Source: Gammaproteobacteria bacterium | Lineage (GTDB): Bacteria; Pseudomonadota; Gammaproteobacteria; VBWC01 | Direction of reading: 5' to 3' | Length of the DNA stretch: 64,000 nucleotides | Assembly (NCBI GenBank): GCA_023266115.1 | Contig: JAHFRU010000004.1 | Coordinates: 1-64,000, forward strand | In this document: piece after piece, positions 8,149 to 16,859 of the stretch | Layout of the letters: each line of letters opens with the position of its first letter | Position numbering within the stretch: the first letter of the stretch is position 1 | Program-made: the position numbers and the translations under genes | The notes under the pieces: model-generated | What the model was told of the DNA's origin: nothing | The model's database searches: none | What the model saw: only the letters and a program-made list of their open reading frames with translations

Positions 8149-8604
8149 TCAGGCACGGCCGGAATGGCCGAATCCGCCTTCACCGCGCCGCGATGACTGG
8201 AAGTCGTCGACCACCTCGAAGATCGCCTGCTCCACCGGCACCATCACCATCTGCGCGATGCGCTCGCCGACGTTAATCGTGAACGGTTCGCTGCCCCGGT
8301 TCCAGCACGACACGAATATCTGCCCCTGGTAATCGGAGTCGATCAACCCGGTCAGGTTGCCGAGCACGATGCCGTGCTTGTGGCCGAGACCGGAGCGCGG
8401 CAACAACACCGCGGCGAGGCGCGGATCGCCGATGTGTATCGCAATGCCGGTCGGGATCAGATGGGTTTCGCCCGGCGCGATCGTCAACGGACCGTGCAAC
8501 AGCGCTCGCAGGTCCATGCCGGCCGCGCCACTGGTCGCATAATGCGGCAGCGGAAACTCGTTACCGATGCGTGCGTCCAGTATCTTCAGTTGTATGCGTT
8601 TCAT
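8149..8604 (-). CDS. dut: dUTP diphosphatase
   Basis: Dut hydrolyses dUTP to dUMP and pyrophosphate, keeping uracil out of DNA and feeding thymidylate synthesis. All five trimeric dUTPase motifs are visible: [41 protein letters not shown] and the C-terminal Phe motif [10 protein letters not shown]. Start ATG 8604 ([14 protein letters not shown]) matches the family start and has a GAGAG site upstream. An ATG at 8619 would add five residues. The start lies 44 bp inside the end of coaBC, implying translational coupling. Confidence 0.96.
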   Translation of the reverse strand: MKRIQLKILDARIGNEFPLPHYATSGAAGMDLRALLHGPLTIAPGETHLIPTGIAIHIGDPRLAAVLLPRSGLGHKHGIVLGNLTGLIDSDYQGQIFVSCWNRGSEPFTINVGERIAQMVMVPVEQAIFEVVDDFQSSRRGEGGFGHSGRA

Positions 8605-9793
8605 GGTATCTCTCGGCAATCAGACTGATCAGTTCGCGGGCCAGCCGGTCCTTCGGCGCCCGCGGCAATTCCCGCGCGCCGCCGCGCCAGCACACGGTCA
8701 ACGCGTTTTCGTCCGCGTCGAAGCCTATGCCGTCGACCGCAACGTTGTTCGCCGCGATCATATCCAGCCCCTTGGCGGCGAGCTTGGTGCGCGCGTTCTG
8801 CGCCACCGCTTCTGTCTCCGCGGCGAAGCCGACGCAAAACGGCGCATCGGGCAACGCGGCAACCGCCGCCAGTATATCGGGTGTCGGCGTCAGCGTCAGT
8901 TGTAATGCCTGTCCGTCTTTCTTGATTTTCTGCTCCGCCGCCTGCGCGACGCGATAATCCGCCACCGCCGCCGCGCCGATGAAAATATCCTGTGCGCCGA
9001 TCTGAGCCATGACCGCGTCGTGCATCTGCTGCGCAGTCCGCACGTCGATTCGCCGGGTGCGCGGCGGTGCCGGCAATGCCACCGGGCCACTGATCAGCAC
9101 TACGTTGGCGCCTGCCTCGGCGGCCGCGAGTGCAACGGCATAGCCCATCTTGCCCGAGCTGCGATTCCCGATAAACCGCACCGGATCGATGTCTTCCAGC
9201 GTCGGGCCGGCCGTCACCAGCACGCGCCGCCCGGCCAGCCGGCCGGTCGCAAATAGCCCGGTGACCCGCCGCACCAGATCGGCTGGCTCGAGCATCCGCC
9301 CCGGACCGGTTTCGCCACAGGCCTGCATGCCTTCGGCCGGCCCATATATATAGATGCCGCGACTGCGCAGCAGCGTCACATTGTCCACGGTCGCGCGGTT
9401 GTCCCACATCTGTCGGTTCATCGCCGGCGCCACCGCGACCGGCGCCCCGGTCGCGAGGCACAGTGTCGACAACAAATCGTCCGCCGCACCGCGGGCGAGC
9501 CGCGAGAGGAAATTGGCGCTGGCGGGCGCGACGAGCACAACGTCCGCCCAGCGCGCCAGCGCGATGTGGCCCATCGCCTGCTCGGCGTCGGCGTCCAGCA
9601 AGGTGGTCGCCACCGGGTGATTCGACAATGCCTGGAAGGTCAGCGGCGTGACGAATTCGGTCGCAGAGCGCGTCATGACCACACGCACGTCGGCGCCAGC
9701 CTCGCGCAAACGGCGTACGAGATCGGCGCTCTTGTAGGCGGCGATACCGCCGGTCACGCCGAGCACTACTCGCTTGCTGGATAAATCCGTCAT
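8561..9793 (-). CDS. coaBC: Bifunctional phosphopantothenoylcysteine decarboxylase/synthetase
   Basis: CoaBC makes 4'-phosphopantetheine from 4'-phosphopantothenate and cysteine in coenzyme A synthesis. The 410-residue protein has an N-terminal FMN-dependent CoaC domain ([16 protein letters not shown], then AMNRQMWDN) and a C-terminal CTP-dependent CoaB domain opened by [20 protein letters not shown] and KMGYA. Length and motifs are normal. It overlaps dut, the next gene on the same strand, and is divergent from radC across about 125 bp. The dut-coaBC-radC-rpmBG neighbourhood is widely conserved in Gammaproteobacteria. Confidence 0.96.
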   Translation of the reverse strand: MTDLSSKRVVLGVTGGIAAYKSADLVRRLREAGADVRVVMTRSATEFVTPLTFQALSNHPVATTLLDADAEQAMGHIALARWADVVLVAPASANFLSRLARGAADDLLSTLCLATGAPVAVAPAMNRQMWDNRATVDNVTLLRSRGIYIYGPAEGMQACGETGPGRMLEPADLVRRVTGLFATGRLAGRRVLVTAGPTLEDIDPVRFIGNRSSGKMGYAVALAAAEAGANVVLISGPVALPAPPRTRRIDVRTAQQMHDAVMAQIGAQDIFIGAAAVADYRVAQAAEQKIKKDGQALQLTLTPTPDILAAVAALPDAPFCVGFAAETEAVAQNARTKLAAKGLDMIAANNVAVDGIGFDADENALTVCWRGGARELPRAPKDRLARELISLIAERYHETHTTEDTGRTHR

Positions 9794-9918
9794 TGTGTAG
9801 CCCCGCGTCGCTATCGGCCTGGATCAGTGTTTCGGCCGGTGACGAGTCAATTTGAATAAGGTATTGTAACAAAACTAAAAGTTCGACTGCCATGGAGAAC
9901 CACTACCGGGACGCGATT

Positions 9919-10593
9919 ATGCCGATCACCGATTGGCCCAATGAAGAACGGCCGCGCGAGAAACTGTTAAGCCGCGGTCCGGACAGCCTGTCCGACGCCG
10001 AGCTGCTGGCGATATTTCTGCGCACCGGCGTGCGCGGTAAGACCGCGGTCGATCTGGCGCGGGATTTATTGACCGAGTTTGGCAGCCTGCGCGGCCTGCT
10101 GGCGGCGGACCATGCGCGTTTCTGCCGCGCCAAGGGGCTAGGCACGGCGAAGTTCGCGCAATTGCAGGCGGCGCTGGAGATGTCACGGCGCTATCTGCGC
10201 GAGGTGATCGACCGCGGCGACAGCCTGTCGAGCCCCGCCGAGACACGCGATTATCTGACCAGCCGGCTGAAACATTATCCGCACGAGGTGTTTGCCTGTT
10301 TGTATCTCGATAACCAGCACCGGCCGATCCGCTTCGAGGAACTGTTCCGGGGCACCATCGACAGCGCCAGTGTCTATCCGCGCGAGGTCGTGCGCAGCGC
10401 CCTCGAACACAACGCCGCCGCGGTGATCCTGGCGCATAACCACCCGTCCGGGCATACGGCGCCGAGCCGGGCGGACGCCCAGATCACGCAGCGCCTCAAG
10501 GCGGCGCTCGCGCTGGTCGACATCCGCGTGCTCGACCACCTGATCATCGGCGACGGGCCGGCGCTGTCACTCGCCGAGCACGGTCTGGTCTAG
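9919..10593 (+). CDS. radC: RadC-family JAB-domain protein
   Basis: The 224-residue product starts [17 protein letters not shown], the usual RadC opening, so ATG 9919 is chosen over 9892. It has an N-terminal helix-hairpin-helix region ([19 protein letters not shown], then [15 protein letters not shown]) and a C-terminal MPN/JAB metal-binding domain with [17 protein letters not shown]. The JAMM-like His/Asp residues are present, so it could be a metalloenzyme. The old DNA-repair name rests on a misassigned mutation, and the cellular role is not settled. It precedes the ribosomal genes rpmB and rpmG, which have their own likely promoter. Confidence 0.93.
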   Translation: MPITDWPNEERPREKLLSRGPDSLSDAELLAIFLRTGVRGKTAVDLARDLLTEFGSLRGLLAADHARFCRAKGLGTAKFAQLQAALEMSRRYLREVIDRGDSLSSPAETRDYLTSRLKHYPHEVFACLYLDNQHRPIRFEELFRGTIDSASVYPREVVRSALEHNAAAVILAHNHPSGHTAPSRADAQITQRLKAALALVDIRVLDHLIIGDGPALSLAEHGLV

Positions 10594-10641
10594 CGGGCCG
10601 GACCCGATCCGGCCAGCGGCCGGCCTATTTCCGCCGCCGCG

Positions 10642-10669
10642 TTGTACGCCGGGCGGGTTCTGGTATAGA
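10642..10669 (+). promoter_or_regulatory. Likely sigma-70 promoter for rpmB-rpmG
   Basis: TTGTAC (10642-10647) and TATAGA (10664-10669) are separated by 16 bp, about 60 bp upstream of rpmB. The position downstream of the radC stop fits a separate start for the ribosomal-protein operon. Confidence 0.55.
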
Positions 10670-10731
10670 ATTGCCCCCTTTTTCGCACACCGCCGGGCCA
10701 GCGTGCCCGCCATTTTCTGGAGTCAGTTGTC

Positions 10732-10968
10732 ATGTCGAGGGTATGTCAGGTCACGGGCAAGCGCCCGATGGTAGGGAACAACGTGTCGCACGCGAACAAT
10801 AAAACCAAGCGGCGCTTTTTACCGAATCTGCACAAGCACCGCTTCTGGGTCGAGACCGAGAACCGCTGGGTCAGCCTGCGCGTGTCATCGAATGGCATGC
10901 GTATCATCGACAAGAAGGGTATCGACCAGGTACTGGCCGATCTCCGCCAACGCGGCGAAAAGTTTTAA
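10732..10968 (+). CDS. rpmB: 50S ribosomal protein L28
   Basis: This is a 78-residue basic protein of the large ribosomal subunit. It starts [17 protein letters not shown] with the typical [16 protein letters not shown] motif. A GGAG site precedes the ATG. It is followed after 12 bp by rpmG, the usual rpmB-rpmG operon. Only one Cys is present, so it is the non-zinc form. Confidence 0.98.
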   Translation: MSRVCQVTGKRPMVGNNVSHANNKTKRRFLPNLHKHRFWVETENRWVSLRVSSNGMRIIDKKGIDQVLADLRQRGEKF

Positions 10969-10980
10969 GGAGTTATCACC

Positions 10981-11136
10981 ATGCGCGACAAGATCAAGTT
11001 GGTATCCAGCGCCGGCACCGGCCACTACTACACGACCACCAAGAACAAGCGGACGATGCCGGAAAAGCTTGAACTGAAGAAGTACGATCCGACCATACGC
11101 AAGCACGTGATCTACAAGGAAGCCAAGATCAAGTAA
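10981..11136 (+). CDS. rpmG: 50S ribosomal protein L33
   Basis: This short gene encodes 51 residues starting [20 protein letters not shown] and ending [12 protein letters not shown], the standard L33 sequence. It lacks the Cys pairs of the zinc-ribbon type, so it is the zinc-independent form. AAGGAG lies upstream of the ATG, in the 12-bp gap after rpmB. A terminator follows about 30 bp downstream. Confidence 0.98.
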   Translation: MRDKIKLVSSAGTGHYYTTTKNKRTMPEKLELKKYDPTIRKHVIYKEAKIK

Positions 11137-11165
11137 TCGGGTGTTTGTGTCTGATTGATCCAACA

Positions 11166-11196
11166 AGAACCCGCCATTGGCGGGTTTTTTGTTGGG
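11166..11196 (+). terminator. Rho-independent terminator after rpmG
   Basis: ACCCGCC and GGCGGGT form a GC stem around ATT, followed by TTTTTTGTT. It ends the rpmB-rpmG transcript. The flanking AACAA and TTGTT extend the stem, so it may also stop exbD transcripts arriving from the opposite strand. The terminator at 16636-16674 has nearly the same stem and tail. Confidence 0.88.
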
Positions 11197-11230
11197 CGGC
11201 ACGCGCCGGAGGTTAGCGGAATCGCCGGAA

Positions 11231-11644
11231 CTACGTCCCGGGTTCCGTGACAAAACCCAGTTTGAGGATTCCCGCCCGCTGTGCGGCCGCCATCACGCGG
11301 ATCACATACTCGTAATCGACGGTGCGGTCGCCGCGGATGTGGATCTCGGGCTGTGTTGGTTGCGCCGCTGCTTCGGCGAGGCGGAGCTGCAGGGTCGCCT
11401 CGTCGAGCGGTGTGTCGTTCCAGTGGACCGTGCCGTCGGCGGTGACCGACAACGTGACGTTATCGGGCTTGACCTCGTTGGGCGTGACGGTGGCGCGTGG
11501 CAGGTCCAGTTTCACCGAGTGGGTCAGCACCGGGACAGTGACGATGAAGATAATCAACAGGACCAGCATGACGTCGACCAGCGGTGTCATGTTGATCTCG
11601 CTCATGACATCGCCGCCCTCATCAAGACCATTGCCGATGGCCAT
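11231..11644 (-). CDS. exbD: ExbD/TolR-family energy transducer
   Basis: This is a 137-residue protein of the inner-membrane ExbB-ExbD-TonB complex that couples proton flow to outer-membrane uptake. It has a single N-terminal membrane helix (PLVDVMLVLLIIFIVTVPVL) with the conserved Asp needed for proton use, then a periplasmic domain ending with IHIRGDRTVDYEYVIRVM and GILKLGFVTEP. The start at 11644 (MAIGNGLDEGGDVMSEINMTP) leaves one base between it and the exbB stop. A longer upstream frame is only antisense or overlap sequence. Confidence 0.93.
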   Translation of the reverse strand: MAIGNGLDEGGDVMSEINMTPLVDVMLVLLIIFIVTVPVLTHSVKLDLPRATVTPNEVKPDNVTLSVTADGTVHWNDTPLDEATLQLRLAEAAAQPTQPEIHIRGDRTVDYEYVIRVMAAAQRAGILKLGFVTEPGT

Positions 11645-11645
11645 A

Positions 11646-12380
11646 TCAATTACCTCCCGCGACCGCCGCGACGATCTTGGCCGCCGGCCGTTTTGCGTTG
11701 CGCGCCAATGGCGCACCGGTGATGAAGTAGGCATGCAACTGATGGGCAAACCGGTTGAGTCTGCCGAGCAGTGCCTTGTTGCCACGCACCAGGGCGTTGT
11801 AACCGACCACGGCGGGGATCGCGACGGCAAGGCCAAGCGCGGTCATGATCAACGCTTCACCGACCGGTCCGGCGATTTCGCCGATGCTGGCCTGGCCGGC
11901 GGCGCCGATACTCACCAGCGCGTGATATATGCCCCACACCGTGCCGAACAGGCCAACGAAAGGCGCGGTCGATCCCACTGACGCCAGCACCGACAAACCG
12001 CTTTGCATCCGCTCGACCGATTCGTCGATGGCGCCGCGCAGACAGGCGGCCAGCCAGTCCGTCAGCCGGAGCTGGCCGTGCAAATCAGTCTGGTTGCTGG
12101 CGTGATGATCCACCGCTGCCTTGCCCTCCTCGGCCAGAAGACGGAAGGGATTGCCATGATAATCACCCTCAATAATATGCAGCCCCTCGCCAAAGCTTTG
12201 CGCGTGCCAGAAACTGGCTGTCGCCTGCGCGCAGCGGCGCAGTTTCATGAGCCGCCAGGCGCGGCTGACGATCACATACCAGCTGGTGATGGACATCACC
12301 AGCAACAGCATGGCAATCCCCCTGATGACGAAATCTCCTTGGGCCCAGAGCGTGGTGACACCGTAGATGTTGCTTGTCAT
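11646..12380 (-). CDS. exbB: ExbB/TolQ/MotA-family proton channel
   Basis: This 244-residue inner-membrane protein has three predicted membrane helices: one near the start (GDFVIRGIAMLLLVMSITSWYV region) and two later ones, within SVGSTAPFVGLFGTVWGIYH and ALIMTALGLAVAIPAVVGYN. These are classic ExbB/TolQ motifs. It forms the proton channel with ExbD. The gene sits directly between tonB and exbD in the iron-uptake cluster, so an ExbB role is preferred over TolQ. Confidence 0.93.
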   Translation of the reverse strand: MTSNIYGVTTLWAQGDFVIRGIAMLLLVMSITSWYVIVSRAWRLMKLRRCAQATASFWHAQSFGEGLHIIEGDYHGNPFRLLAEEGKAAVDHHASNQTDLHGQLRLTDWLAACLRGAIDESVERMQSGLSVLASVGSTAPFVGLFGTVWGIYHALVSIGAAGQASIGEIAGPVGEALIMTALGLAVAIPAVVGYNALVRGNKALLGRLNRFAHQLHAYFITGAPLARNAKRPAAKIVAAVAGGN

Positions 12381-12392
12381 GAGTCAGGTTCC

Positions 12393-13046
12393 TTATTGCG
12401 GTTGAGGATGCTGCAACGAGAACGAAACAGGCTGCACGTACCAATACGCGATGGCGACGTCGCCGCGCCGTGCCGGGACATAGCGCCAGCGCTTGACGGC
12501 CTCGCGCGCGGCGGTATCCAGACGCGAAAATCCGCTGGACGCTTTCAACCTGATCTCACCAACCGTTCCGTCGGCAAGAATATAGACGTCGAACAACACC
12601 CGCCCCTGTTCGCCGAAACGGCGCGATATTGGCGGGTACGCGGGCGCGGGGTTATTCAGATGGGCGGCGTCGGAGCGCGGCGGGATCACCGGCGCAGGTC
12701 CGATTCCCGATTCTGCGGCTGCCATTGGCGCGCTCGGTGGCGGCGGTGGAGGCTCGGGCTCCGCAGGAATCGTGATCGCATTTTCCGCCGGTGGCGGCGG
12801 CTTCATGCGCTGCACGGGACGCGGGCGCGGCGGCACCGGCTTCGGCTGTGGTGGCATCACGACGGGCTCCGGCACCGGCGGCGCGACCAGTATCCCTGTC
12901 ATCGTCGGCAGTGCTAACGACAGCTCGGGTTGCAGCGGATGGCTGTTCAGCCAAACAATCAGCAGCAGATGCGCACTGATCACCACCGTCAGCGGCACAT
13001 ACCGGTCAGTGCCATCCGCTTGCCACACGGGAAAATATTGACCCAT
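12393..13046 (-). CDS. tonB: TonB-family energy transducer
   Basis: This 217-residue protein has an N-terminal membrane anchor (YVPLTVVISAHLLLIVWL), a Pro-rich periplasm-spanning region (repeated PEP, PKP and PPP) and a C-terminal TonB domain with GRVLFDVYILADGTVGEIRL and WRYVPARR. It contacts the TonB box of outer-membrane receptors. It lies between the PKHD hydroxylase gene and exbB, 12 bp from exbB, within a dedicated iron-uptake set. It most likely serves the siderophore receptor in the same cluster. Confidence 0.94.
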   Translation of the reverse strand: MGQYFPVWQADGTDRYVPLTVVISAHLLLIVWLNSHPLQPELSLALPTMTGILVAPPVPEPVVMPPQPKPVPPRPRPVQRMKPPPPAENAITIPAEPEPPPPPPSAPMAAAESGIGPAPVIPPRSDAAHLNNPAPAYPPISRRFGEQGRVLFDVYILADGTVGEIRLKASSGFSRLDTAAREAVKRWRYVPARRGDVAIAYWYVQPVSFSLQHPQPQ

Positions 13047-13047
13047 C

Positions 13048-13731
13048 TCAGATGTCCGCCCAGCTTCGTAACAAATTGTGATACGTGCCGGTGAGACGGA
13101 TCACCGGCTCGGTATCGCCGTGGCTCTGGCGCAACTGCAACAGCGCCATGTCCATCTCGTAGAGCAGCCGGCGCTGGCCGGTGTCGCGCACCATGCTCTG
13201 TATCCACATGAAACAGGCCAGACGATGACCGCGTGTGACCGGCATGACCTGATGAATCGACGTCGACGGATAGAGGGCCATGCTGCCCGCGCTGAGCTTG
13301 ACGGCCTGCGTGCCATAGGTGTCCTCGATCACCAGCTCACCGCCGTCATAGGCATCCGGCTCGGCGAGGAACAAGGTGGCAGAGACATCCGTGCGCAGAT
13401 AGCCGCTGCCATCCGGCAGCGGCCGCATGGCGTTATCGACGTGATTGCCAAAATAATTCGTCTCGCCACCATAGCGATTGAACAACGGCGGGAAAATGCG
13501 CCGCGGCAGGACCGCCGTGAAAAACATCGCATTGCGGTTCAACGCGGCCAGCACGGCGCCGCGCAGTGCTGGCAAATGCCCAGCGTCCTCGGACAACTGC
13601 TGGTTGTTCTTCACTTGTGCCGACTGGGTTCCGGCCGTGATGCCGCCGTGCGCCCATGACGACCGGGATAGCATGGCCTGCATGGCCGCCAGTTCCGCGG
13701 CCGTCAGCACGTCGTCGATGGTAATGAGCAC
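13048..13731 (-). CDS. piuC: PKHD-type Fe(II)/2-oxoglutarate hydroxylase (PiuC/YbiX)
   Basis: This 227-residue enzyme belongs to the Fe(II)- and 2-oxoglutarate-dependent dioxygenase family found beside catecholate siderophore receptors. The iron ligands are visible as H-x-D in NHVDNAM (about residue 97) and a distal His in [18 protein letters not shown], with the following Arg as the 2-oxoglutarate contact. It starts [17 protein letters not shown] and ends one base before tonB. The natural substrate is not known. A siderophore-linked role is inferred from the receptor gene immediately upstream. Confidence 0.92.
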   Translation of the reverse strand: MLITIDDVLTAAELAAMQAMLSRSSWAHGGITAGTQSAQVKNNQQLSEDAGHLPALRGAVLAALNRNAMFFTAVLPRRIFPPLFNRYGGETNYFGNHVDNAMRPLPDGSGYLRTDVSATLFLAEPDAYDGGELVIEDTYGTQAVKLSAGSMALYPSTSIHQVMPVTRGHRLACFMWIQSMVRDTGQRRLLYEMDMALLQLRQSHGDTEPVIRLTGTYHNLLRSWADI

Positions 13732-13742
13732 TATCCCTCTCC

Positions 13743-15968
13743 CTAGAACTTGTATTCTCCCGACAGGATCAGCCGGCGACCCAGTCCCGGCACGGCGAAG
13801 CCGCCGTTGTCATACAGCGAGTCGTAGTAGACCTTGTCGAACAGGTTCTGCGCATTCAGCGCCACGGAATAGTGCTGCTGCTCATAACTCACCATCGCAT
13901 CCCAGCGTACATAGGACGGCAGCGTGTTCGGATGGAACGCTGTGTCTCCCGGCAGCGTCGGCACCGCTCCTGCGCCGCTGGGGTTGTAGCCGTAGCGCTC
14001 GCCTTTGGATTCCGCACCACCGCCGACTTTCCAGCCGCTGAAGATTTTGTAAGTGGTCCAGATGTTCGCCGTGTATGGCGGCGTGTTACGCGCGCGCTGA
14101 CCCTGGTAGCCGGCGTTGGCGACGGTGATAGCGCCGGTCGTCGGGTTGACGTTCTCCGCCACTTCGAGAATCTCCGAATTCATCAACGCCATGCCGGCGA
14201 AGACCTCCCATCTGTCAGTGACGCGTCCGGCGGCCTCAAGCTCCAGGCCATCAGTGCGACGTTTCCTGGTCAGAATGGCGGATGTCGACTCGAGGTCGGT
14301 ATTGCGCTCCCAGTCCTTGTTGGCGCGGTAGACCGCGGCGCGCAGCGCCAGATCACCTTCGAACAACAACCACTTGGCGCCGAGTTCCAGCACCTGGCTG
14401 CGCTCGGGGGGTAGCGGGGCGACCGTAAGCTGGTAGAGATCCGCCGTCGGACTGAACGAGTCGCTGGTACTGAGGTAATAGTGCGTCTCGTCCTCGGGAT
14501 GAAACGAGAGCGCGGCACGCGTACTCCATTCGCCGTATTTCAGATTCGGTGAGGTGGCACTGGAATAGTCCGCGTCCATGTAATCGCGACGTGCGCCGAG
14601 CGTTGCCTTCCACCGCGGAATAAACTCGACAGTATCCTGCGCGTATAGCCCGTAGGAGTCGGCATCAAACTCGACCGGCGTACCCGTCGAATTAATGTGA
14701 TACGGCAGGTAGAATGGCGGATTGCCGGCCGTTGTGCCACCCTCGTTCTGCAAGGTGTGGCGGAAGCTGTCTTCCTTGAAATATTCCGCGCCAACGAGAA
14801 ACTCGTGCTTCATATCGAATGCCTGGAAGGCATTGTTGTAGTCGGTTTGCAACGCCACTGTTTCGTAATCCATGGTGCGGGTCGGGCCGCCATTGGCTAC
14901 GCCGCCATTACCGATCACAATCCCGCCGGCATTCGGCGCCTGAGTGGCGTTCGGGCTCCGGGCCCAATAGCTGCGCTCGTAGTCGGCGTAGCGCAACTGC
15001 GTGCGCCATGAGCTCATTGGCGAAAAGCGATGCGTATAGGTGCCGGTGGTAATGTTGGTATCGCTCTCGTCAAAGTTGCGATAGGTACCCCAGTACGTCT
15101 CCGGCGGGAAATTGGTATTGGGCGCACGCGTATTCGTGTCGAAGCTGATGCCATAGTCGGGCTTGTCGTCGGTGAGTGTCGTCACGTGACTGAGCAGGTA
15201 TTCGTTGTCGGTGTTGATGCCATGGCCGACGCTCAAGGCGACGCCGTCGCGATGGATCTCGGGCTCGTCGCCGGTCGCCGGATTGGAACGCCAGCTGCCC
15301 TCGTCGCGCGTCATCAGGTTCAGCCGCACCGCCGTCGTGCTGGCCAGCCGTTTGTTGAAATCGCCGGTCAGCAAACGGTAATCGTCCGTGCCGATACCGC
15401 CACCGATCTCCTGGCGGTCGGCAAGAAACGGGGTCTTGCTCACCTGATTGATGACGCCGCCCGCCTGGCCGCGACCGAACAGCATCGCGGCGGCGCCGCG
15501 CAGTACATCGACCTGCTCCAGGTTGAAGAGCTCGCGGTTGTATTGGGCGGTATCGCGAATACCGTCGAGATACATATCGCCGAAGGTATAGAAACCGCGC
15601 AGCATCATGTTGTCACCGGCGCGGCCGCCTTCGGCAGCGTTAAAGGTGAGACCGGATACATTGCGCATCGCCTCGCGTAGCGAGCTGGCCTTCTGTTCAT
15701 CCATAAGTGTGCGCGTCACGGTCGTGACGGCCTGGGGTATATCGTGAGGATCCTGCAATGTCTTGCCAACGCGCGTCGTCGTCGCGCGCATGCCGTCCTG
15801 GGGAGCCTCGGCATCGGCGTTGACCGTTACGGTCGGCAGCGTCGGTTCGTCAGTTGGCGCAGGCTTCTCTGCCGACACGTTGCAGGTAAGTCCGGCCATC
15901 ATCGCCGCGAGCGGCAATAGTCTGGCAGGTGGGTATGATAAAAATAGCCTGTTGTTCCGGTTGGACAT
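13743..15968 (-). CDS. TonB-dependent siderophore receptor (Fiu-like)
   Basis: This is an outer-membrane beta-barrel receptor of 741 residues. It has a signal peptide ending near TCNVSA, a TonB box (LPTVTVNAD), a plug domain ([48 protein letters not shown]) and a barrel ending in the C-terminal Phe of LILSGEYKF. It resembles catecholate receptors of the Fiu/PiuA type. Start 15968 is chosen because GGAGG lies 8 bp before that ATG. The ATG at 15983 overlaps this ribosome site. It is followed by piuC after 11 bp and probably shares an operon with tonB, exbB and exbD. Confidence 0.92.
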   Translation of the reverse strand: MSNRNNRLFLSYPPARLLPLAAMMAGLTCNVSAEKPAPTDEPTLPTVTVNADAEAPQDGMRATTTRVGKTLQDPHDIPQAVTTVTRTLMDEQKASSLREAMRNVSGLTFNAAEGGRAGDNMMLRGFYTFGDMYLDGIRDTAQYNRELFNLEQVDVLRGAAAMLFGRGQAGGVINQVSKTPFLADRQEIGGGIGTDDYRLLTGDFNKRLASTTAVRLNLMTRDEGSWRSNPATGDEPEIHRDGVALSVGHGINTDNEYLLSHVTTLTDDKPDYGISFDTNTRAPNTNFPPETYWGTYRNFDESDTNITTGTYTHRFSPMSSWRTQLRYADYERSYWARSPNATQAPNAGGIVIGNGGVANGGPTRTMDYETVALQTDYNNAFQAFDMKHEFLVGAEYFKEDSFRHTLQNEGGTTAGNPPFYLPYHINSTGTPVEFDADSYGLYAQDTVEFIPRWKATLGARRDYMDADYSSATSPNLKYGEWSTRAALSFHPEDETHYYLSTSDSFSPTADLYQLTVAPLPPERSQVLELGAKWLLFEGDLALRAAVYRANKDWERNTDLESTSAILTRKRRTDGLELEAAGRVTDRWEVFAGMALMNSEILEVAENVNPTTGAITVANAGYQGQRARNTPPYTANIWTTYKIFSGWKVGGGAESKGERYGYNPSGAGAVPTLPGDTAFHPNTLPSYVRWDAMVSYEQQHYSVALNAQNLFDKVYYDSLYDNGGFAVPGLGRRLILSGEYKF

Positions 15969-16058
15969 CAAAGCAGCCTCCATGTGAGTGTTTTGAAAAA
16001 AACATGGCTGGCTGCCGCGAATGCACGTTCCTGGTGGCTGGCTCCTGTAGACGACGAA

Positions 16059-16235
16059 TTATTTGGTCAGAATCAGTTTGTTCTCCCTGGTCTGGCGCAG
16101 TATGTACGTTTGCCCGGCATGCAGAATCACGACCTGCCCGCCGCCGCGCAACAACTCGGAACTCTCGATCACCGGGAGCGGGGAAGGCCTTGTTTCCACG
16201 ATCTTCATCGTGGGGACAGGGAAAGAACCGTGCAT
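16059..16235 (-). CDS. hemP: Hemin uptake protein HemP
   Basis: This small protein of 58 residues has a C-terminal part carrying the HemP pattern: VIESSELLRGGGQVVI, a His-containing loop (LHAGQTYILR) and the terminal TRENKLILTK. HemP/HmuP proteins are iron-regulated and in some bacteria activate haem or siderophore receptor genes. The start is uncertain. ATG 16235 has a weak GGTAGGG site, and ATG 16208 would give 49 residues. The gene lies about 90 bp ahead of the siderophore receptor on the same strand, a typical HemP position. Confidence 0.85.
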   Translation of the reverse strand: MHGSFPVPTMKIVETRPSPLPVIESSELLRGGGQVVILHAGQTYILRQTRENKLILTK

Positions 16236-16362
16236 CGCGCGCCCTACCGTCGTACTCGCGGCGGCGGGACGGGCCATATGTAGGCGATGTACATCTCTGT
16301 CTCCATGACCTTGCACATTCCTACGAACGTATCTTCCTGTCGCTGTCCCGAACTGTGAACGC

Positions 16363-16396
16363 GGATGACAATACTTCTTATTTAGATTAATTGCAA
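16363..16396 (-). promoter_or_regulatory. Candidate promoter with Fur-like box for hemP/receptor operon
   Basis: On the - strand TTGCAA (16391-16396) and TATTGT (16368-16373) are 17 bp apart, about 130 bp ahead of hemP. An imperfect palindrome around AATAAGAAGTATTGTCATC overlaps the -10 and matches a 19-bp Fur consensus at about 11 positions. Iron control is expected for this gene set, but the match is only moderate. Confidence 0.4.
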
Positions 16397-16635
16397 CGGC
16401 ATTTTACTTGGTCAGTGTCGCCGACAAATCCCTTGTTTGCCGGCTGTTGTGGGCGATTCGTCGCAGCGTGTCATGCGCTTACTGCGAGGCGTCGGTTTAC
16501 CCACGTTGCGGCGAGGAAGACAAGCAGCACGAAGTCTTCTCACGTGCCTGCGAATCACTGTGTCGGATGTAACGTTCCTTGTCGGCAGGTGAGTTATCCG
16601 CGCGAAGACCAACAAAACCGGGATGTCCCGAATGA

Positions 16636-16674
16636 CCCAACAAAAAACCCGCTGGCGGCGGGTTTTTTGTTGGG
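16636..16674. terminator. Strong bidirectional terminator
   Basis: CCCAACAAAAAACCCGC and GCGGGTTTTTTGTTGGG form a near-perfect inverted repeat with A-run and T-run flanks on either side of a GC stem. It should end transcription from either direction. It lies in an otherwise gene-free stretch between the hemP promoter and the desaturase gene. The sequence from 16397 to 16635 shows no convincing gene; small frames there lack recognisable motifs. Confidence 0.88.
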
Positions 16675-16713
16675 TGGGCCGGAAGGTCTCGGCCTAAGGA
16701 GGCGCTGATGTGT

Positions 16714-16852
16714 CGTCATTCCGGGCGGAGCGCAGCGGAGACCCGGAATCCAGCGCTTTCGAAACAGGGTGTTACTGGATTCCTCGGCGGCCGTTCCCGA
16801 CACCGCCCTACCTCGTCCATCCGTGGACTCGCGCTTTCGCTGGAATGACAAC
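16714..16852. repeat. Second copy of dispersed ATTCC-type repeat
   Basis: CGTCATTCCGGG (from 16714) pairs with CCCGGAATCCAG (to 16752). About 20 bp later a second half starts ACTGGATTCC (16774) and ends CGCTGGAATGACA (to 16850). The same CATTCC and GGATTCC/GGAATCCAG modules occur at 5431-5499. The block ends 8 bp before the desaturase stop codon, so it may act as a 3' end structure. Confidence 0.65.
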
Positions 16853-16859
16853 AAGATGA

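Noticed and set aside
15969-15983. Upstream ATG of the siderophore receptor at 15983
   Set aside because: The ATG overlaps a GGAGG ribosome site ideally spaced for ATG 15968, so it is more likely part of that site.
16391-16708. 105-codon open frame on the + strand in the gene-free stretch after the hemP promoter
   Set aside because: There is no ribosome site or motif, the frame runs through the strong terminator at 16636-16674, and its composition is not protein-like.
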